Below the pieces are notes generated by a model, which had not been told where the DNA came from, ran no database searches, and worked only from the letters and a program-made list of their open reading frames with translations. Shown here piece after piece: positions 18,056 to 28,062 of a stretch of DNA of 64,000 nucleotides (positions within the stretch are counted from its first letter, which is position 1; every line of letters starts with the position of its first letter). The stretch lies in contig JABGSN010000042.1 in NCBI GenBank assembly GCA_018647765.1, forward strand, positions 1-64,000, read 5' to 3'. The DNA is from Oceanospirillaceae bacterium (lineage in GTDB: Bacteria; Pseudomonadota; Gammaproteobacteria; Pseudomonadales; Balneatricaceae). A program made the position numbers and the translations under genes.

Positions 18056-18814
18056 CTAATTGTCGATTAACCCTTGGCTTGGTGGCGGTGCCACAGCCAT
18101 GGATTGAAAAAGTGTTCGGCTATGGAGCGGCTTGCCACCCAATAACTGATCGATATTCGCCCGGGCAATATACTTAGCATATTTTAGGCAACTGGGTTCA
18201 CTAAACCGCCCCGCTGCCAATTCGAGTAATACGTGTCCGGGTATTAGCTGCGCATTGCCGTCTTGATGTTTAACTCGGCACAAGCCCTGTAATGGTACTA
18301 GCCGATAACAATGCTCTGGCAAGACTGGTACTTGGGTTTCAAATTCTTTATCTAAGGCAACATGATACCCCAGTTCATCCATCAAATGGACTTCAAACGG
18401 ACGCAAACTCTGCTCTACCGACTGCTTTATACACAAGTTTTCTAGCAAGGTTTGATAGTAAGCAAATAACGCAGGGTAAGCATCATCCACGGCCAGCAAC
18501 TTAAGCAACAATTCGTTAGCGTAAAGACCGCTATAAAGGGGCCTGCCTTGCAAAAATAAGGGAGGGCCAGCGGCATCCAAAGAAGTGGCCGTGCGTAATT
18601 CACCGCGGCCCGTAAAAGCCACCAGCAAGGGGGTAAATGGTTGCACTAGGGCGCGCTTGGCCGGTTGTTTGCCATTGGCTTTACGGGCGCCTTTGATAAT
18701 CACCGATACTCGGCCGCTGTGGAGGGTCAATAAATCGGCAATGACGCTAGTTTCGCGCCATGGTCGGCTATGTAAAACGTAAGCCGGTTGTTGCTCCATT
18801 ACCAACATAAGCAC
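18056..18814 (-). CDS. recO: DNA repair protein RecO
   Basis: Recombination mediator that helps load RecA at gaps with RecR. An N-terminal OB fold ([22 protein letters not shown], then [12 protein letters not shown]) is followed by a helical domain. 252 residues from ATG 18814; an ATG five codons in (18799, MEQQPAYVL) is an equally plausible start. No zinc-cysteine motif is evident, as in most gammaproteobacterial RecO. The upstream gene era ends nine bases away. Confidence 0.92.
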   Translation of the reverse strand: MLMLVMEQQPAYVLHSRPWRETSVIADLLTLHSGRVSVIIKGARKANGKQPAKRALVQPFTPLLVAFTGRGELRTATSLDAAGPPLFLQGRPLYSGLYANELLLKLLAVDDAYPALFAYYQTLLENLCIKQSVEQSLRPFEVHLMDELGYHVALDKEFETQVPVLPEHCYRLVPLQGLCRVKHQDGNAQLIPGHVLLELAAGRFSEPSCLKYAKYIARANIDQLLGGKPLHSRTLFQSMAVAPPPSQGLIDN

Positions 18815-18823
18815 ATCCCAAAC

Positions 18824-19759
18824 TTAATCGAGGCCGTCGTAACCCAAACTTTGCAATGCACGCTCATCGTCGGACCAGCCACTTTTGACTTTAACCCATA
18901 ACTTAAGCATCACCTTACATTCGAACATACGCTCCATATCGACCCGAGCATCACGGCCAATCATTTTGATACGGTCGCCTTTATCGCCAATCAATATACG
19001 TTTTTGGCCTTTGCGCTCCACCAGAATTAGCGCGCCTATATGCAACACTGGACCATCTTGAGCAAACTCTTCAATTTCCACCGTCATTTGATACGGTAAT
19101 TCATCACCCAGCTGACGCATGATTTTTTCGCGGATCAATTCTGCAGTGATAAATCGTGCGCTGCGGTCTGTGACTTGGTCTTCAGGGAAAAAGTGCCGGC
19201 CATTAGGCAACTGGTCCAACACACACTGTTCTAGCTGATCCACAGAGGCGCCTGTGTGCGCTGCAATCGGCACCAAAACGGCGTCTGGTAAGCGCTGCTG
19301 AACCTCCTGCAAATAGGGGAGCAAGGACTGCTTATCATCTAAAATATCAATTTTGTTAATGGCCAGAATAACGGGGCAATTCGCCGCTTTCACCTTTTCG
19401 TAGACGTGTTCGTCGGCATCATTCCAACGTGTACGGTCGACCATAAAAATCACTAAGTCCACATGTTTTAGAGCGCTAGATGCTGCCTTGTTCATGTAAC
19501 GGTTGATGGCTTTATCAGCTTGGTCTAAATGCAATCCCGGCGTGTCTACATAGACCACCTGGATATCGCCTTCGGTTTTAATGCCTAAAATCTGATGGCG
19601 TGTGGTTTGCGGCTTACGCGAGGTAATACTGATTTTTTGACCCAAAATATGGTTCAAAAGCGTGGATTTACCCACATTAGGCCGCCCCACAATGGCCACA
19701 TAACCGCACTTGGTGCTGCTGTCATTTTGTTGTGCGAGCCAACTGTCTAAATCTGTCAT
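18824..19759 (-). CDS. era: GTPase Era
   Basis: Essential GTPase for 16S rRNA 3'-end maturation and 30S assembly. 311 residues with G1 [13 protein letters not shown]3 DTPGLH, G4 NKID, and a C-terminal KH domain including [20 protein letters not shown]. It follows rnc by seven bases, the classical rnc-era pair. Confidence 0.97.
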   Translation of the reverse strand: MTDLDSWLAQQNDSSTKCGYVAIVGRPNVGKSTLLNHILGQKISITSRKPQTTRHQILGIKTEGDIQVVYVDTPGLHLDQADKAINRYMNKAASSALKHVDLVIFMVDRTRWNDADEHVYEKVKAANCPVILAINKIDILDDKQSLLPYLQEVQQRLPDAVLVPIAAHTGASVDQLEQCVLDQLPNGRHFFPEDQVTDRSARFITAELIREKIMRQLGDELPYQMTVEIEEFAQDGPVLHIGALILVERKGQKRILIGDKGDRIKMIGRDARVDMERMFECKVMLKLWVKVKSGWSDDERALQSLGYDGLD

Positions 19760-19766
19760 GGTCTAT

Positions 19767-20474
19767 CTATACCGCTTCTTGACCCAGCTGCTGCAACGCC
19801 AGCGTGGCCGATTTTTGTTCTGCTATACGACGGCTTGAGGCCTTCGCTTGAGTGGGTTTGTCCAACAGCTGCGTGTGGCATTGGATGGTAAACACCTGTT
19901 CGTGGTCCTGCCCCTGTACATCCACTAGGTCGTACATAGGCAGATCGGCTTTTTTAGCTTGCAAGTACTCTTGCAAACGGGTTTTAGGGTCTTTTTGTGT
20001 ATCGGTAAGGCTTAAGTTTTCTAACCTGGGCGCAAACCACGCCAATATACGCTCTTCGCACACCTGCATACCGGCATCTTGGTAGATGGCGCCAATAATG
20101 GCTTCGGTGGCGTCAGCCAAAATCGACTCGCGGCGCTGGCCACCACTTTTAAGTTCGCCCGCACCCAGCTTAAGGCAAGGGCCCACTTGCATTTCTATGG
20201 CCACCTGCGCCAAAGTAACGCCTTTGACTAAACCCGCTCGCAAGCGGCTCAGCTGGCCTTCGCGGGCTTTAGGGAATTTCTCAAACAACGCATGGGCGAT
20301 CACAAAGTTAACAATGGAGTCACCCAAAAACTCAAGCCGTTCATTGTTACGGTTGCCACAAGACCGATGCGTGAGCGCCAACTGCAACAATGTTGCGTCA
20401 TTAAAGGAATAACCAATCAACTTACACAAAGTATCTACTTTTTGCTGATAAGCTGCCGCTGCTGGGGCTTTCAT
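19767..20474 (-). CDS. rnc: Ribonuclease III
   Basis: Double-strand-specific endonuclease for rRNA and mRNA processing. 235 residues: catalytic domain with the signature NERLEFLGDS and the second acidic site LADATEAIIGAIY, then a C-terminal double-stranded-RNA-binding domain from DPKTRLQEYLQAKK onward. It starts one base after the lepB stop, indicating tight coupling. Confidence 0.97.
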   Translation of the reverse strand: MKAPAAAAYQQKVDTLCKLIGYSFNDATLLQLALTHRSCGNRNNERLEFLGDSIVNFVIAHALFEKFPKAREGQLSRLRAGLVKGVTLAQVAIEMQVGPCLKLGAGELKSGGQRRESILADATEAIIGAIYQDAGMQVCEERILAWFAPRLENLSLTDTQKDPKTRLQEYLQAKKADLPMYDLVDVQGQDHEQVFTIQCHTQLLDKPTQAKASSRRIAEQKSATLALQQLGQEAV

Positions 20475-20475
20475 A

Positions 20476-21279
20476 TTATTCTATGCCGCCCACAGTACTA
20501 AAGTTAGGCAAGCTAAAGAAGCTCTCCCAGTGCAACCACACGGCAATGGCTTTACCGGTAATGTTCTCTTCTGGCACAAAACCCCAATAACGGCTGTCAT
20601 TGCTACCGTCGCGGTTGTCGCCCATCATGAAGTACTTGCCTTCTGGGATGGTGACAGACCAATCCACACCGGCGTTTTTATTACGCCAAATCTGATGCTC
20701 TACGCCACCAATTAACTCTGCATATAGTTCGGTGGAGGCTGTTTGATCTTTAATGTAAGTTTGTGACAAAGCCTCGCCATTCACATATAAAACCTTATCA
20801 CGGTAGTGCAACGTGTCGCCGGGCACGCCCACCACGCGCTTAATAAACTTAACGGCTGGATCTACTGGGTATTTAAACACCATCACGTCGCCCACTTGGG
20901 GCTGGTTATTGTCTAATATCTTAGTCCCAAGTACGGGCAAACGAATGCCGTACTCAAACTTATTTACTACAATAAAATCACCCACGGTCAGCGTCGGCAA
21001 CATCGAACCCGACGGAATTTGATAAGGTTCCATAAAAAATGACCTGAGCACTAACACTAAGGCTAATACTGGAAAAAAAGAACGGCTGTACTCGGCAAAC
21101 AAATTCTCTTTCAGCAGTTTGGTTTGGTCTGCCATGGGCAATGCCGCACCCGCAGAGCGTGTTGCGGCTGCTAAAGCCGCAACACGCGCAGGCTTCCACA
21201 GCCATACGTCAATGGCGTAACCCACTCCAAATAAAGCCACTAGCCCGGCAAGCACCAGCTCAAAATCAAAATTCATCAT
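20476..21279 (-). CDS. lepB: Signal peptidase I
   Basis: Membrane serine protease that removes Sec and Tat signal peptides. 267 residues: an N-terminal membrane helix (FELVLAGLVALFGVGYAIDVWLW), a second at about 66-80, then the periplasmic catalytic domain with the Ser in IPSGSMLPTL (near residue 92), the Lys in KFIKRVVGVPGD, and the GDNRDGSNDSR box. It lies 30 bases downstream of lepA, the standard lepA-lepB order. Confidence 0.96.
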   Translation of the reverse strand: MMNFDFELVLAGLVALFGVGYAIDVWLWKPARVAALAAATRSAGAALPMADQTKLLKENLFAEYSRSFFPVLALVLVLRSFFMEPYQIPSGSMLPTLTVGDFIVVNKFEYGIRLPVLGTKILDNNQPQVGDVMVFKYPVDPAVKFIKRVVGVPGDTLHYRDKVLYVNGEALSQTYIKDQTASTELYAELIGGVEHQIWRNKNAGVDWSVTIPEGKYFMMGDNRDGSNDSRYWGFVPEENITGKAIAVWLHWESFFSLPNFSTVGGIE

Positions 21280-21309
21280 ATCCTTACCTCTAGTTCCTAA
21301 ACAGCCTGA

Positions 21310-23109
21310 TTAGCTATCAATTTTAAGCACCGCTAAAAAAGCATCCTGTGGGATTTCTACACTGCCCACCTGCTTCATGCGTTTTTTGCCTTCTTTTTGC
21401 TTGGCTAACAGCTTTTTCTTACGGCTAATGTCGCCACCATAACACTTAGCCGTTACGTTCTTACGCAACGCCTTAACGGTAGTACGAGACACAATATTGC
21501 CGCCAATGGCCGCCTGAATGGCCACGTCGAACATTTGTCGCGGAATCAGCTCTTTCATTTTTTCACACAATAAACGGCCACGGCCTTGGGCATTGTCTCT
21601 GTGCATGATCACCGCTAATGCGTCGACTCGCTCAGCATTGATAAGAATATCCAAACGCACCAACTTGGCTTCTTCAAAACGTACGAAATTGTACTCCAAC
21701 GAGGCATAACCACGGCTCACTGATTTGAGCCGGTCAAAGAAGTCCAACACCACTTCGCTCATGGGCATGTCGTAGGTTAATGCCACCTGAGTGGCGGTAA
21801 ACTGCATGTTCTTTTGCACGCCACGCTTTTGCACACACAAGGTAATTACATTACCTAAATGTTCCTGTGGCACTAATATATTAGCCTCAACAATAGGCTC
21901 ACGCATTTCCGCCACACCACCCATGTCGGGCAATTTGGACGGGTTATCTACATAGACCACGTTACCGTTGTTGAGTTCCAATTCGTAAATTACCGTAGGC
22001 GCTGTGGTTAACAGGTCGAGGTTGTATTCGCGCTCTAAGCGCTCTTGAATAATTTCCATGTGCAACATGCCCAAGAAACCACAACGGAAACCAAACCCCA
22101 AAGCGTCAGAACTTTCTGGTTCGTAAAATAAGGAGGCGTCATTCAAGCTTAACTTAGCTAGGGCTTCACGGAAGTCTTCGTAATCGTCTGAACTTGTCGG
22201 GAATAGTCCAGCATAAACCTGTGGTTGCACCTTCTTAAAACCAGGCAAACTTTCGACATCGGCGGTTTTTACATGGGTCAAAGTATCGCCCACTGGCGCC
22301 CCGTGAATGTCTTTAATGCCCGCCACCACGTAACCCACTTCACCGGCCCGCAAAATGTCCGTTTGATTACGCTTGGGGGTAAAGATACCTACACCATCCA
22401 CGCCGTATTGCAAACCAGTGGACTTAACAACAATGCGGTCTTTCTTACGCAGGACACCATTTTTGATGCGCACCAAAGAAACAATGCCTAAGTAATTATC
22501 AAACCATGAGTCAATGATAAGCGCTTGTAACGGCGCATCTTCATCGCCTTCTGGTGCTGGAATTAGCTCCACCAATTGCTCTAGTACATCATTCATGCCC
22601 ATACCGCTCTTGGCGGACGCGGCGACGGCGTCACTGGAATCAATACCAATGACTTCTTCAATTTCTTGTTTAACTTTATCTGGGTCGGCTTGGGGTAAGT
22701 CCATTTTATTTAGCACCGGCACTACTTCTAAACCCAACTCAAGGGCCGTATAGCAGTTAGCCACCGATTGCGCTTCTACGCCTTGCGCCGCATCTACCAC
22801 CAACAAAGCCCCTTCGCAGGCCTCTAACGAGCGTGATACTTCGTAAGAGAAATCCACATGCCCTGGGGTATCGATAAAGTTGAGCTGGTAGGTTTTGCCG
22901 TCGTTACTATGGAAATCCAAGGTCACACTTTGGGCTTTAATGGTAATACCACGTTCGCGCTCAATGTCCATGGAATCAAGCACTTGTTGTTCCATTTCAC
23001 GGTCCGACAGGCCACCACACATCTGAATGAAGCGGTCGGCAATGGTGGATTTACCATGATCGATGTGAGCGATAATGGAAAAGTTACGAATCAGGGGATT
23101 AATGGACAT
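21310..23109 (-). CDS. lepA: Translation elongation factor 4 (LepA)
   Basis: Ribosome-dependent GTPase, 599 residues, the exact family size. G1 is [15 protein letters not shown]3 is DTPGHVDF, G4 is NKMDLPQ, and the C-terminal LepA-specific domain holds [19 protein letters not shown]. First gene of the lepA-lepB-rnc-era-recO-pdxJ-acpS run, with a consensus -10 element about 60 bases upstream. Confidence 0.97.
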   Translation of the reverse strand: MSINPLIRNFSIIAHIDHGKSTIADRFIQMCGGLSDREMEQQVLDSMDIERERGITIKAQSVTLDFHSNDGKTYQLNFIDTPGHVDFSYEVSRSLEACEGALLVVDAAQGVEAQSVANCYTALELGLEVVPVLNKMDLPQADPDKVKQEIEEVIGIDSSDAVAASAKSGMGMNDVLEQLVELIPAPEGDEDAPLQALIIDSWFDNYLGIVSLVRIKNGVLRKKDRIVVKSTGLQYGVDGVGIFTPKRNQTDILRAGEVGYVVAGIKDIHGAPVGDTLTHVKTADVESLPGFKKVQPQVYAGLFPTSSDDYEDFREALAKLSLNDASLFYEPESSDALGFGFRCGFLGMLHMEIIQERLEREYNLDLLTTAPTVIYELELNNGNVVYVDNPSKLPDMGGVAEMREPIVEANILVPQEHLGNVITLCVQKRGVQKNMQFTATQVALTYDMPMSEVVLDFFDRLKSVSRGYASLEYNFVRFEEAKLVRLDILINAERVDALAVIMHRDNAQGRGRLLCEKMKELIPRQMFDVAIQAAIGGNIVSRTTVKALRKNVTAKCYGGDISRKKKLLAKQKEGKKRMKQVGSVEIPQDAFLAVLKIDS

Positions 23110-23170
23110 GCAATGACTTCCGGATTGCCGCTATTTAACGAAGTGCTATAGCTGCGCATAAAAGAGCGGA

Positions 23171-23176
23171 ATTATA
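23171..23176 (-). promoter_or_regulatory. Likely -10 element for the lepA operon
   Basis: On the minus strand TATAAT occurs 62 bases before the lepA ATG. The -35 region is T-rich but has no good TTGACA match, so only the -10 call is supported. Confidence 0.4.
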
Positions 23177-23275
23177 TCCTAGTTGAAGGCAAAAAACGCG
23201 GATTTTGTTGATCTCCCCTACCTTCTCTACAATGCAATCTACCTCAGGAACCACAACAACCTAAACCATTTGCCG

Positions 23276-23400
23276 CTATGTCATCGAAAACCACATGGCC
23301 TTATAACTGTTGTCGCCTTCAATCAACTCTTCGTGGCTGCCTTGGGCTTCAATCTCGCCCTGGGTCATGACCAAATGATCGCATCAGGTGGGCCGACGCC
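23276..23400 (-). pseudogene. Remnant of an ABC exporter ATPase C-terminus
   Basis: The 352-base gap between lepA and the Spy-like gene contains, on the minus strand, a frame reading DHLVMTQGEIEAQGSHEELI, then EGDNSYKAMWFSMT, to a TAG at 23276-23278. This is the characteristic end of MsbA-like ABC transporter ATPases (the ...GEIVEQGSHEELL... stretch after the H-loop). The frame is interrupted by TGA at 23384-23386, and nothing recognisable of the other 500-plus residues remains. It is a deletion relic, not a gene. Confidence 0.7.
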
Positions 23401-23410
23401 TAGCAGAATA

Positions 23411-23441
23411 AACAAAAACCGCAGCAAGAGGCTTGCTACGG
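23411..23441 (-). terminator. Intrinsic terminator of the Spy/CpxP-like gene
   Basis: On the minus strand CCGTAGCAAG-CCT-CTTGCTGCGG forms a ten-pair stem (one G-T pair) and is followed directly by TTTTTGTT, 21 bases beyond the Spy-like stop codon. This is a complete Rho-independent terminator. Confidence 0.85.
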
Positions 23442-23461
23442 CTCGGTATTACAGCTTAATA

Positions 23462-23992
23462 CTAGTCACTGTGCTTTTTGTTGTGCTTTTGAATACGTTC
23501 TGAGCGGTGCTCGGCCATTTCGGCGTGTAATTCTTGGTACATCTCGAGTTGCTCTGGAGTAAGCAGGGCCTGTATTTGTTGCTCTAGGCCGGCCTTGCTT
23601 ATCAAGCGTTGTACCATAGCCTCGCCTTGTTTGGCGCCAATGGCTCTAGCTTTGGCAATGTAGGCGTCGCTGCCAGCTTTTAGTTGCGCCAACTCAGCTA
23701 AGGCTGCCGCCATGGCTTGGTGTTGGCCGCTGCCCCCTTGGTGCTGGATTTGCATGATGTCTTTAATAGCGTCTTGCTGGGCGTCGGTAAGGTCGAGCTT
23801 GTCGGCCATGCGATGCATCATCATGCCGCCTTTTTTGCCGCCTTTATGGCCCATGCCCATTTGGCCTTTGCCGTCATGGCCGTTACCACGCTTGCAGTCT
23901 TTACCGTCGGCCATGACGGCACCGGTAGCAAAAACACCCGCCAAGGCAATTGAAGGGATGATGATGAGTGCGCGCTTAATTGATTTGTTCAT
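23462..23992 (-). CDS. Periplasmic Spy/CpxP-family (LTXXQ) protein
   Basis: About 176 residues from ATG 23990-23992, chosen because AGGAG lies nine bases ahead and a signal peptide follows at once (MNKSIKRALIIIPSIALAGV, cleavage probably after AVMA). An upstream ATG at 24037 would hide the signal. The mature protein has a Gly/His/Met-rich stretch (GHDGKGQMGMGHKGGKKGGMMMHRM), which may bind metal, then LDLTDAQQDAIKDI and LLTPEQLEMYQEL, the paired LTXXQ motifs of Spy/CpxP/ZraP proteins. Such proteins are periplasmic chaperones or stress sensors controlled by Cpx or Bae; a CpxRA-like pair lies at 60.3-62.3 kb. Monocistronic, with its own terminator. Confidence 0.85.
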   Translation of the reverse strand: MNKSIKRALIIIPSIALAGVFATGAVMADGKDCKRGNGHDGKGQMGMGHKGGKKGGMMMHRMADKLDLTDAQQDAIKDIMQIQHQGGSGQHQAMAAALAELAQLKAGSDAYIAKARAIGAKQGEAMVQRLISKAGLEQQIQALLTPEQLEMYQELHAEMAEHRSERIQKHNKKHSD

Positions 23993-24102
23993 GGCCTTGC
24001 TCCTAAGTAATGTAAGTCCCTCATGGGATGACTCCATTATAAGAGCTGCTTTGCAAGTGTGAGTGTAGACTCTGCAAAGGAATGCAAAGAAGCCGTATTG
24101 AA

Positions 24103-26001
24103 TCAGTCAACTTCGGCTAAATTACCTTTTTCTTGGAGCCACGACTTACGGTCGCCCGAGCGTTTTTTGGCCAGCAACATATCCATCACTTCCATGGTGC
24201 CATCTCCTGCCTCTAGGCTCAATTGAACTAAGCGGCGACTATCCGGCTTCATGGTGGTTTCTCGAAGCTGAGATGGATTCATCTCGCCCAAACCTTTAAA
24301 CCGCTGTACATTAACCTTGCCGCGTTTTTTCTCGGCTTCGATATGATCCAATACGCTTTGTTTCTCATTTTCATCCAAGGCGTAAAATACTTCTTTGGCA
24401 ATATCAATGCGGTACAGGGGTGGCATCGCCACATACACGTGACCCGCCGCAACTAGCGGCTTAAAGTGACGCACAAACAAAGCACACAACAAAGTAGCAA
24501 TGTGCAACCCGTCAGAATCGGCATCGGCTAAAATACATATTTTGCCGTACCTTAGACCTTCTAAGTCTTCCGCCCCTGGATCTACCCCAATGGCCACAGC
24601 AATGTCATGCACTTCTTGGGAGGCGAGTATTTGGCCTGAATCAACTTCCCAGGTATTAAGAATTTTACCGCGCAAAGGCATAATAGCCTGAAACTCCCGC
24701 TCTCGGGCTTGTTTTGCAGAACCACCGGCCGAATCACCCTCCACCAAGAATAGTTCGCCACGACTGGCATCGGTGCCGCTACAATCGGCCAATTTGCCGG
24801 GCAATGCTGGGCCTTGGGTGATTTTTTTACGGGTTACTTTTTTGCCTGCTCGCAGGCGCTTTTGGGCATGGTTAATCACCAACTCGGCTAACAACTCACC
24901 TTCTGCCGTATGCTTATTGAGCCAAAGGCTAAAGGCGTCTTTAACTTCGCCAGACACATAAGCAACAATTTGCCGGGACGACAAACGCTCTTTGGTTTGA
25001 CCAGAAAACTGGGGGTCCTGCATTTTTACCGACAAGACAAAACAACACCGATCCCAAATGTCTTCTGGGCCTAACTTGACCCCACGGGGCAATAGGGTAC
25101 GTATTTCACAGAACTCGCGCAGCGCATCTAACAAACCACTACGCAAGCCATTCACATGGGTGCCGCCTTGGGCCGTAGGAATCAGGTTAACGTAACCTTC
25201 TTGGGTCAGGTCCCCACCTTCTGGCAACCATTGTACCGCCCAATCTACGGCTTCGATCTCGCTTTTTCGACTGCCCACAAACGGGGTAGCCGGCAAACAG
25301 TTATAGCCTTCGTTAGCACCTAATAAATAGTCTTCTAAGCCCGCTTCATAGTGCCACTGGTGTTTGTCTTTATTGGCGCTAGTCAGGTCTAAGAAAGACA
25401 CTTTAAGGCCGCTGCATAACACGGCTTTGGCCCTTAATACATGTTTCAAGCGTGCCACGGAGAACTTTGGCGAATCAAAATATTGTGGATCCGGCGCAAA
25501 AGTGACACTAGTACCGGTGTTGCGCTGGCCTACAGTATCAATGACGTCTAACTCACTCACTTTGTGACCGTCGGCAAAGGCGATACGGTGCACTTGACCG
25601 CCGCGCCGAATTTTAACTTCTAAGGCCGACGTCAGGGCATTCACGACCGAGATACCAACGCCGTGCAAGCCGCCAGAAAACTCATAGTTTTTGTTAGAAA
25701 ACTTACCCCCCGCATGCAAGCGGGTGAGGATGAGTTCCACGCCACTCACACCTTCTTCAGCGTGTATATCTACCGGCATACCGCGGCCATTATCAACCAC
25801 CGTTAGTGAATGGTCACTATGTAGGATAACGTCTATTTGATCCGCGTGGCCAGCCAAGGCTTCGTCCACAGAGTTATCGATAACCTCTTGTGCTAGATGG
25901 TTAGGGCGACTGGTGTCGGTGTACATGCCCGGGCGTTTTTTAACCGGATCTAGGCCGCTCAGTACTTCGATGGAGTCTGCGGTATAGTTATCTTGTGCCA
26001 T
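24103..26001 (-). CDS. parE: DNA topoisomerase IV subunit B
   Basis: ATPase subunit of the decatenating type II topoisomerase. 632 residues: GHKL ATPase with EVIDNSVDEALAGHA and GRGMPVD, GGLHGVGISVVNAL, then the TOPRIM segment with LVEGDSAGGSAKQ and DADSDGLHI. The size and the SDGLHI form (rather than DVDGSHI of GyrB) support ParE. It lies 39 bases downstream of yqiA at the end of the waaA-to-parE minus-strand run; the nudF-cpdA-yqiA-parE order is conserved in gammaproteobacteria. Confidence 0.96.
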   Translation of the reverse strand: MAQDNYTADSIEVLSGLDPVKKRPGMYTDTSRPNHLAQEVIDNSVDEALAGHADQIDVILHSDHSLTVVDNGRGMPVDIHAEEGVSGVELILTRLHAGGKFSNKNYEFSGGLHGVGISVVNALTSALEVKIRRGGQVHRIAFADGHKVSELDVIDTVGQRNTGTSVTFAPDPQYFDSPKFSVARLKHVLRAKAVLCSGLKVSFLDLTSANKDKHQWHYEAGLEDYLLGANEGYNCLPATPFVGSRKSEIEAVDWAVQWLPEGGDLTQEGYVNLIPTAQGGTHVNGLRSGLLDALREFCEIRTLLPRGVKLGPEDIWDRCCFVLSVKMQDPQFSGQTKERLSSRQIVAYVSGEVKDAFSLWLNKHTAEGELLAELVINHAQKRLRAGKKVTRKKITQGPALPGKLADCSGTDASRGELFLVEGDSAGGSAKQAREREFQAIMPLRGKILNTWEVDSGQILASQEVHDIAVAIGVDPGAEDLEGLRYGKICILADADSDGLHIATLLCALFVRHFKPLVAAGHVYVAMPPLYRIDIAKEVFYALDENEKQSVLDHIEAEKKRGKVNVQRFKGLGEMNPSQLRETTMKPDSRRLVQLSLEAGDGTMEVMDMLLAKKRSGDRKSWLQEKGNLAEVD

Positions 26002-26040
26002 GTGTTATTTCGTCTTATCCGTGATCACTTGATTAGGGGG

Positions 26041-26637
26041 TTACTGGTTATGTTGCTGAGCCACAAAGGCTAAGATTTGTGGCAGTCGTTGATCAAAGTT
26101 TTGGTACCCATGATCGCCGCCTTGCTCAATGTCTACCTCAGAACCCAAGTAGGTATGTGCGGCCAAACGATAATCTAACACCTCATCGTCGGTTTGCAAT
26201 AGTACCAGCAATTGCTTTGCTACCGTCAAATTTTGTACTTCCAAGTCGATCAGTTGCTGCATGTGCTCGCTGGTGAGCTGGTACACTTCTTGGGTGTACA
26301 TGTTTTGTTGACGCCCGAGCATGGTGGCTAACAACTCGTAGGGCCGCACAGCGGGGTTAATTAAGATCGCTGGAACAACATATTTTTGTGCCAAGTAAGT
26401 GGCGTAGTAGCCACCTAACGAACTGCCTAAAAACACCAGAGGGGCGTTAGCTGTGGGCATCACATCCGCCACTAAAGCTTCAATTTGCTGCATCGCTTGG
26501 GCAGGCCAAGGCGACAGTTCAGGGATCATCACCCGAGCTTCAGGCTGCATCTGGCTCACAGCCTGTTTGAATAATTGGGCTTTATGGGAGGCCGGCGAGC
26601 TGTTAAAGCCATGTAAATAAATATAAACCGGTGCCAT
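26041..26637 (-). CDS. yqiA: Esterase YqiA (alpha/beta hydrolase)
   Basis: 198 residues of a small alpha/beta hydrolase. YIYLHGFNSSPASHKAQL near the N-terminus is the oxyanion-hole region, FLGSSLGGYYATYLA holds the nucleophilic serine, and GGDHGYQNF supplies the catalytic His. E. coli YqiA hydrolyses short acyl esters; the natural substrate is unknown. It sits between cpdA and parE as elsewhere. Confidence 0.88.
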   Translation of the reverse strand: MAPVYIYLHGFNSSPASHKAQLFKQAVSQMQPEARVMIPELSPWPAQAMQQIEALVADVMPTANAPLVFLGSSLGGYYATYLAQKYVVPAILINPAVRPYELLATMLGRQQNMYTQEVYQLTSEHMQQLIDLEVQNLTVAKQLLVLLQTDDEVLDYRLAAHTYLGSEVDIEQGGDHGYQNFDQRLPQILAFVAQQHNQ

Positions 26638-26655
26638 AATCGAGCCTCTGTATGG

Positions 26656-27414
26656 TTATAATTTGGTTAGGCGGTGCACCTGGGTGTGCAATTCACCCGC
26701 CGGCGTTAACTCTAATAAGCGAAAGCCTGGGCCCAGTTCAGAGTCCACATGAAATTGATGTTGCTCGCAACTAAACTGAACCGCGCTCGATGGGGTGGCC
26801 AGATAACGAATGGCACCCAAGCGTTGATCGAATTGCTGATGTACATGACCACACACCACGGCTTTAATCTGGGGGTGAGCAGCCACAAGGGTGTTAAATT
26901 CAGCGGCATTGGCCAACATAATATCGTCTTGCCAAGCGGAATTGACCGCCACCGCATTGTGGTGCATAAACAGGCACACAGAGGTTCCTTTACTGGCGAC
27001 TAAGGCCTGTTCCAAGGCCCTCAAGTTAGCCGCCGATACACTGCCGCCACCTTGGCCATCGGCTGCATCATTAGTATCCAGGGTCAGTATTTGCCAGCCT
27101 TCGTAATCGAAACTGCGCACTTGTTGTACCGCTTGACCACACACACGTTGCATGGCTTCACCATCGTCATGGTTACCGGCTAGCCAAATACTGTCAACGC
27201 CCAAAGCGCTTACTTTGTTTTTTAGCCTCTGATAAGCCTCGATGCTGCCAAAATGACTCAGATCACCAGTTAACACCAATAGATCTACTGCTGCTTGAGA
27301 CTCTAGCCAAGCTAGACACTGGTCTAAATGACGGTCAGCATTGACGCCTTTGTATAAGGTGGTCTCATCGGCCTGCAAGTGACAGTCGGTAATTTGGGCA
27401 ATACGTAAACTCAT
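26656..27414 (-). CDS. cpdA: 3',5'-cyclic-AMP phosphodiesterase
   Basis: Calcineurin-like metallophosphoesterase lowering cAMP. 252 residues with the metal ligands in ITDCHLQADE, LVLTGDLSHFGS, WLAGNHDDGEAM, FMHHNAV and VVCGHVHQQ. Its ATG overlaps the nudF stop (ATGA at 27411-27414), so the two are translationally coupled. E. coli has yqiB between nudF and cpdA; here it is absent. Confidence 0.93.
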   Translation of the reverse strand: MSLRIAQITDCHLQADETTLYKGVNADRHLDQCLAWLESQAAVDLLVLTGDLSHFGSIEAYQRLKNKVSALGVDSIWLAGNHDDGEAMQRVCGQAVQQVRSFDYEGWQILTLDTNDAADGQGGGSVSAANLRALEQALVASKGTSVCLFMHHNAVAVNSAWQDDIMLANAAEFNTLVAAHPQIKAVVCGHVHQQFDQRLGAIRYLATPSSAVQFSCEQHQFHVDSELGPGFRLLELTPAGELHTQVHRLTKL

Positions 27415-28049
27415 GGATTAATCCATTGCTCCTGCAAGCGCTGATGGTGTAGTTGCAGCCATTGAATAACAATAATGGTGGCCGCATTAGTGAGTTTGCC
27501 TTGTTCGAGCATACCCCATAATACGTCTCGATCAATGACTTGTACCTTAATGTCTTCACCCTCGGTGGGCAACCCATGCACGCCGGTAATCTGGCTTGCA
27601 TCTACCGGTGCACAATAAATATTGAGGCTTTCATTACTGCCGCCCGGCGTCACCAAGTACTTACACACCAGTTCTAGTGATTCTAGCGCAATTTTAGCAC
27701 CCGACTCTTCTTCACACTCACGTACAGCCACTTGTTCGGGTGTTTCGTCCGTGTCAATCATACCCGCCACCATTTCTAGCTGCCATGGGCCGTCTTCATG
27801 GGCCATAGCGCCCACACGAAACTGCTCAATCAGGACCACTTGATCACGCTTTGGGTCGTACATTAATACCGCCACAGCTGGCAAACGCAAAACCAGTTCT
27901 CGCGATAATTCACGACTCCAGCCACCATTAAATAAGCGGTGTTTCAAACTTAGCTTTTGCACCTGATAAAACCCCTGATACACCGTTTCTTGATGTTCAA
28001 TACGCACATCTGGGCGTTTAAATTGGGGGCTGTAAGCGGGCTTTTGCAT
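27411..28049 (-). CDS. nudF: ADP-ribose pyrophosphatase
   Basis: Nudix hydrolase cleaving ADP-ribose to AMP and ribose 5-phosphate. The Nudix box is complete: G-MIDTD-E-TPEQVAV-RE-CEEESG near residue 100. I start it at ATG 28049 (MQKPAYSPQFKRPDV), 13 bases past the hemY stop; the frame runs open to 28106 but that would overlap hemY. The protein has about 212 residues, normal for NudF. Confidence 0.92.
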   Translation of the reverse strand: MQKPAYSPQFKRPDVRIEHQETVYQGFYQVQKLSLKHRLFNGGWSRELSRELVLRLPAVAVLMYDPKRDQVVLIEQFRVGAMAHEDGPWQLEMVAGMIDTDETPEQVAVRECEEESGAKIALESLELVCKYLVTPGGSNESLNIYCAPVDASQITGVHGLPTEGEDIKVQVIDRDVLWGMLEQGKLTNAATIIVIQWLQLHHQRLQEQWINP

Positions 28050-28062
28050 AATATTTCTCTGG

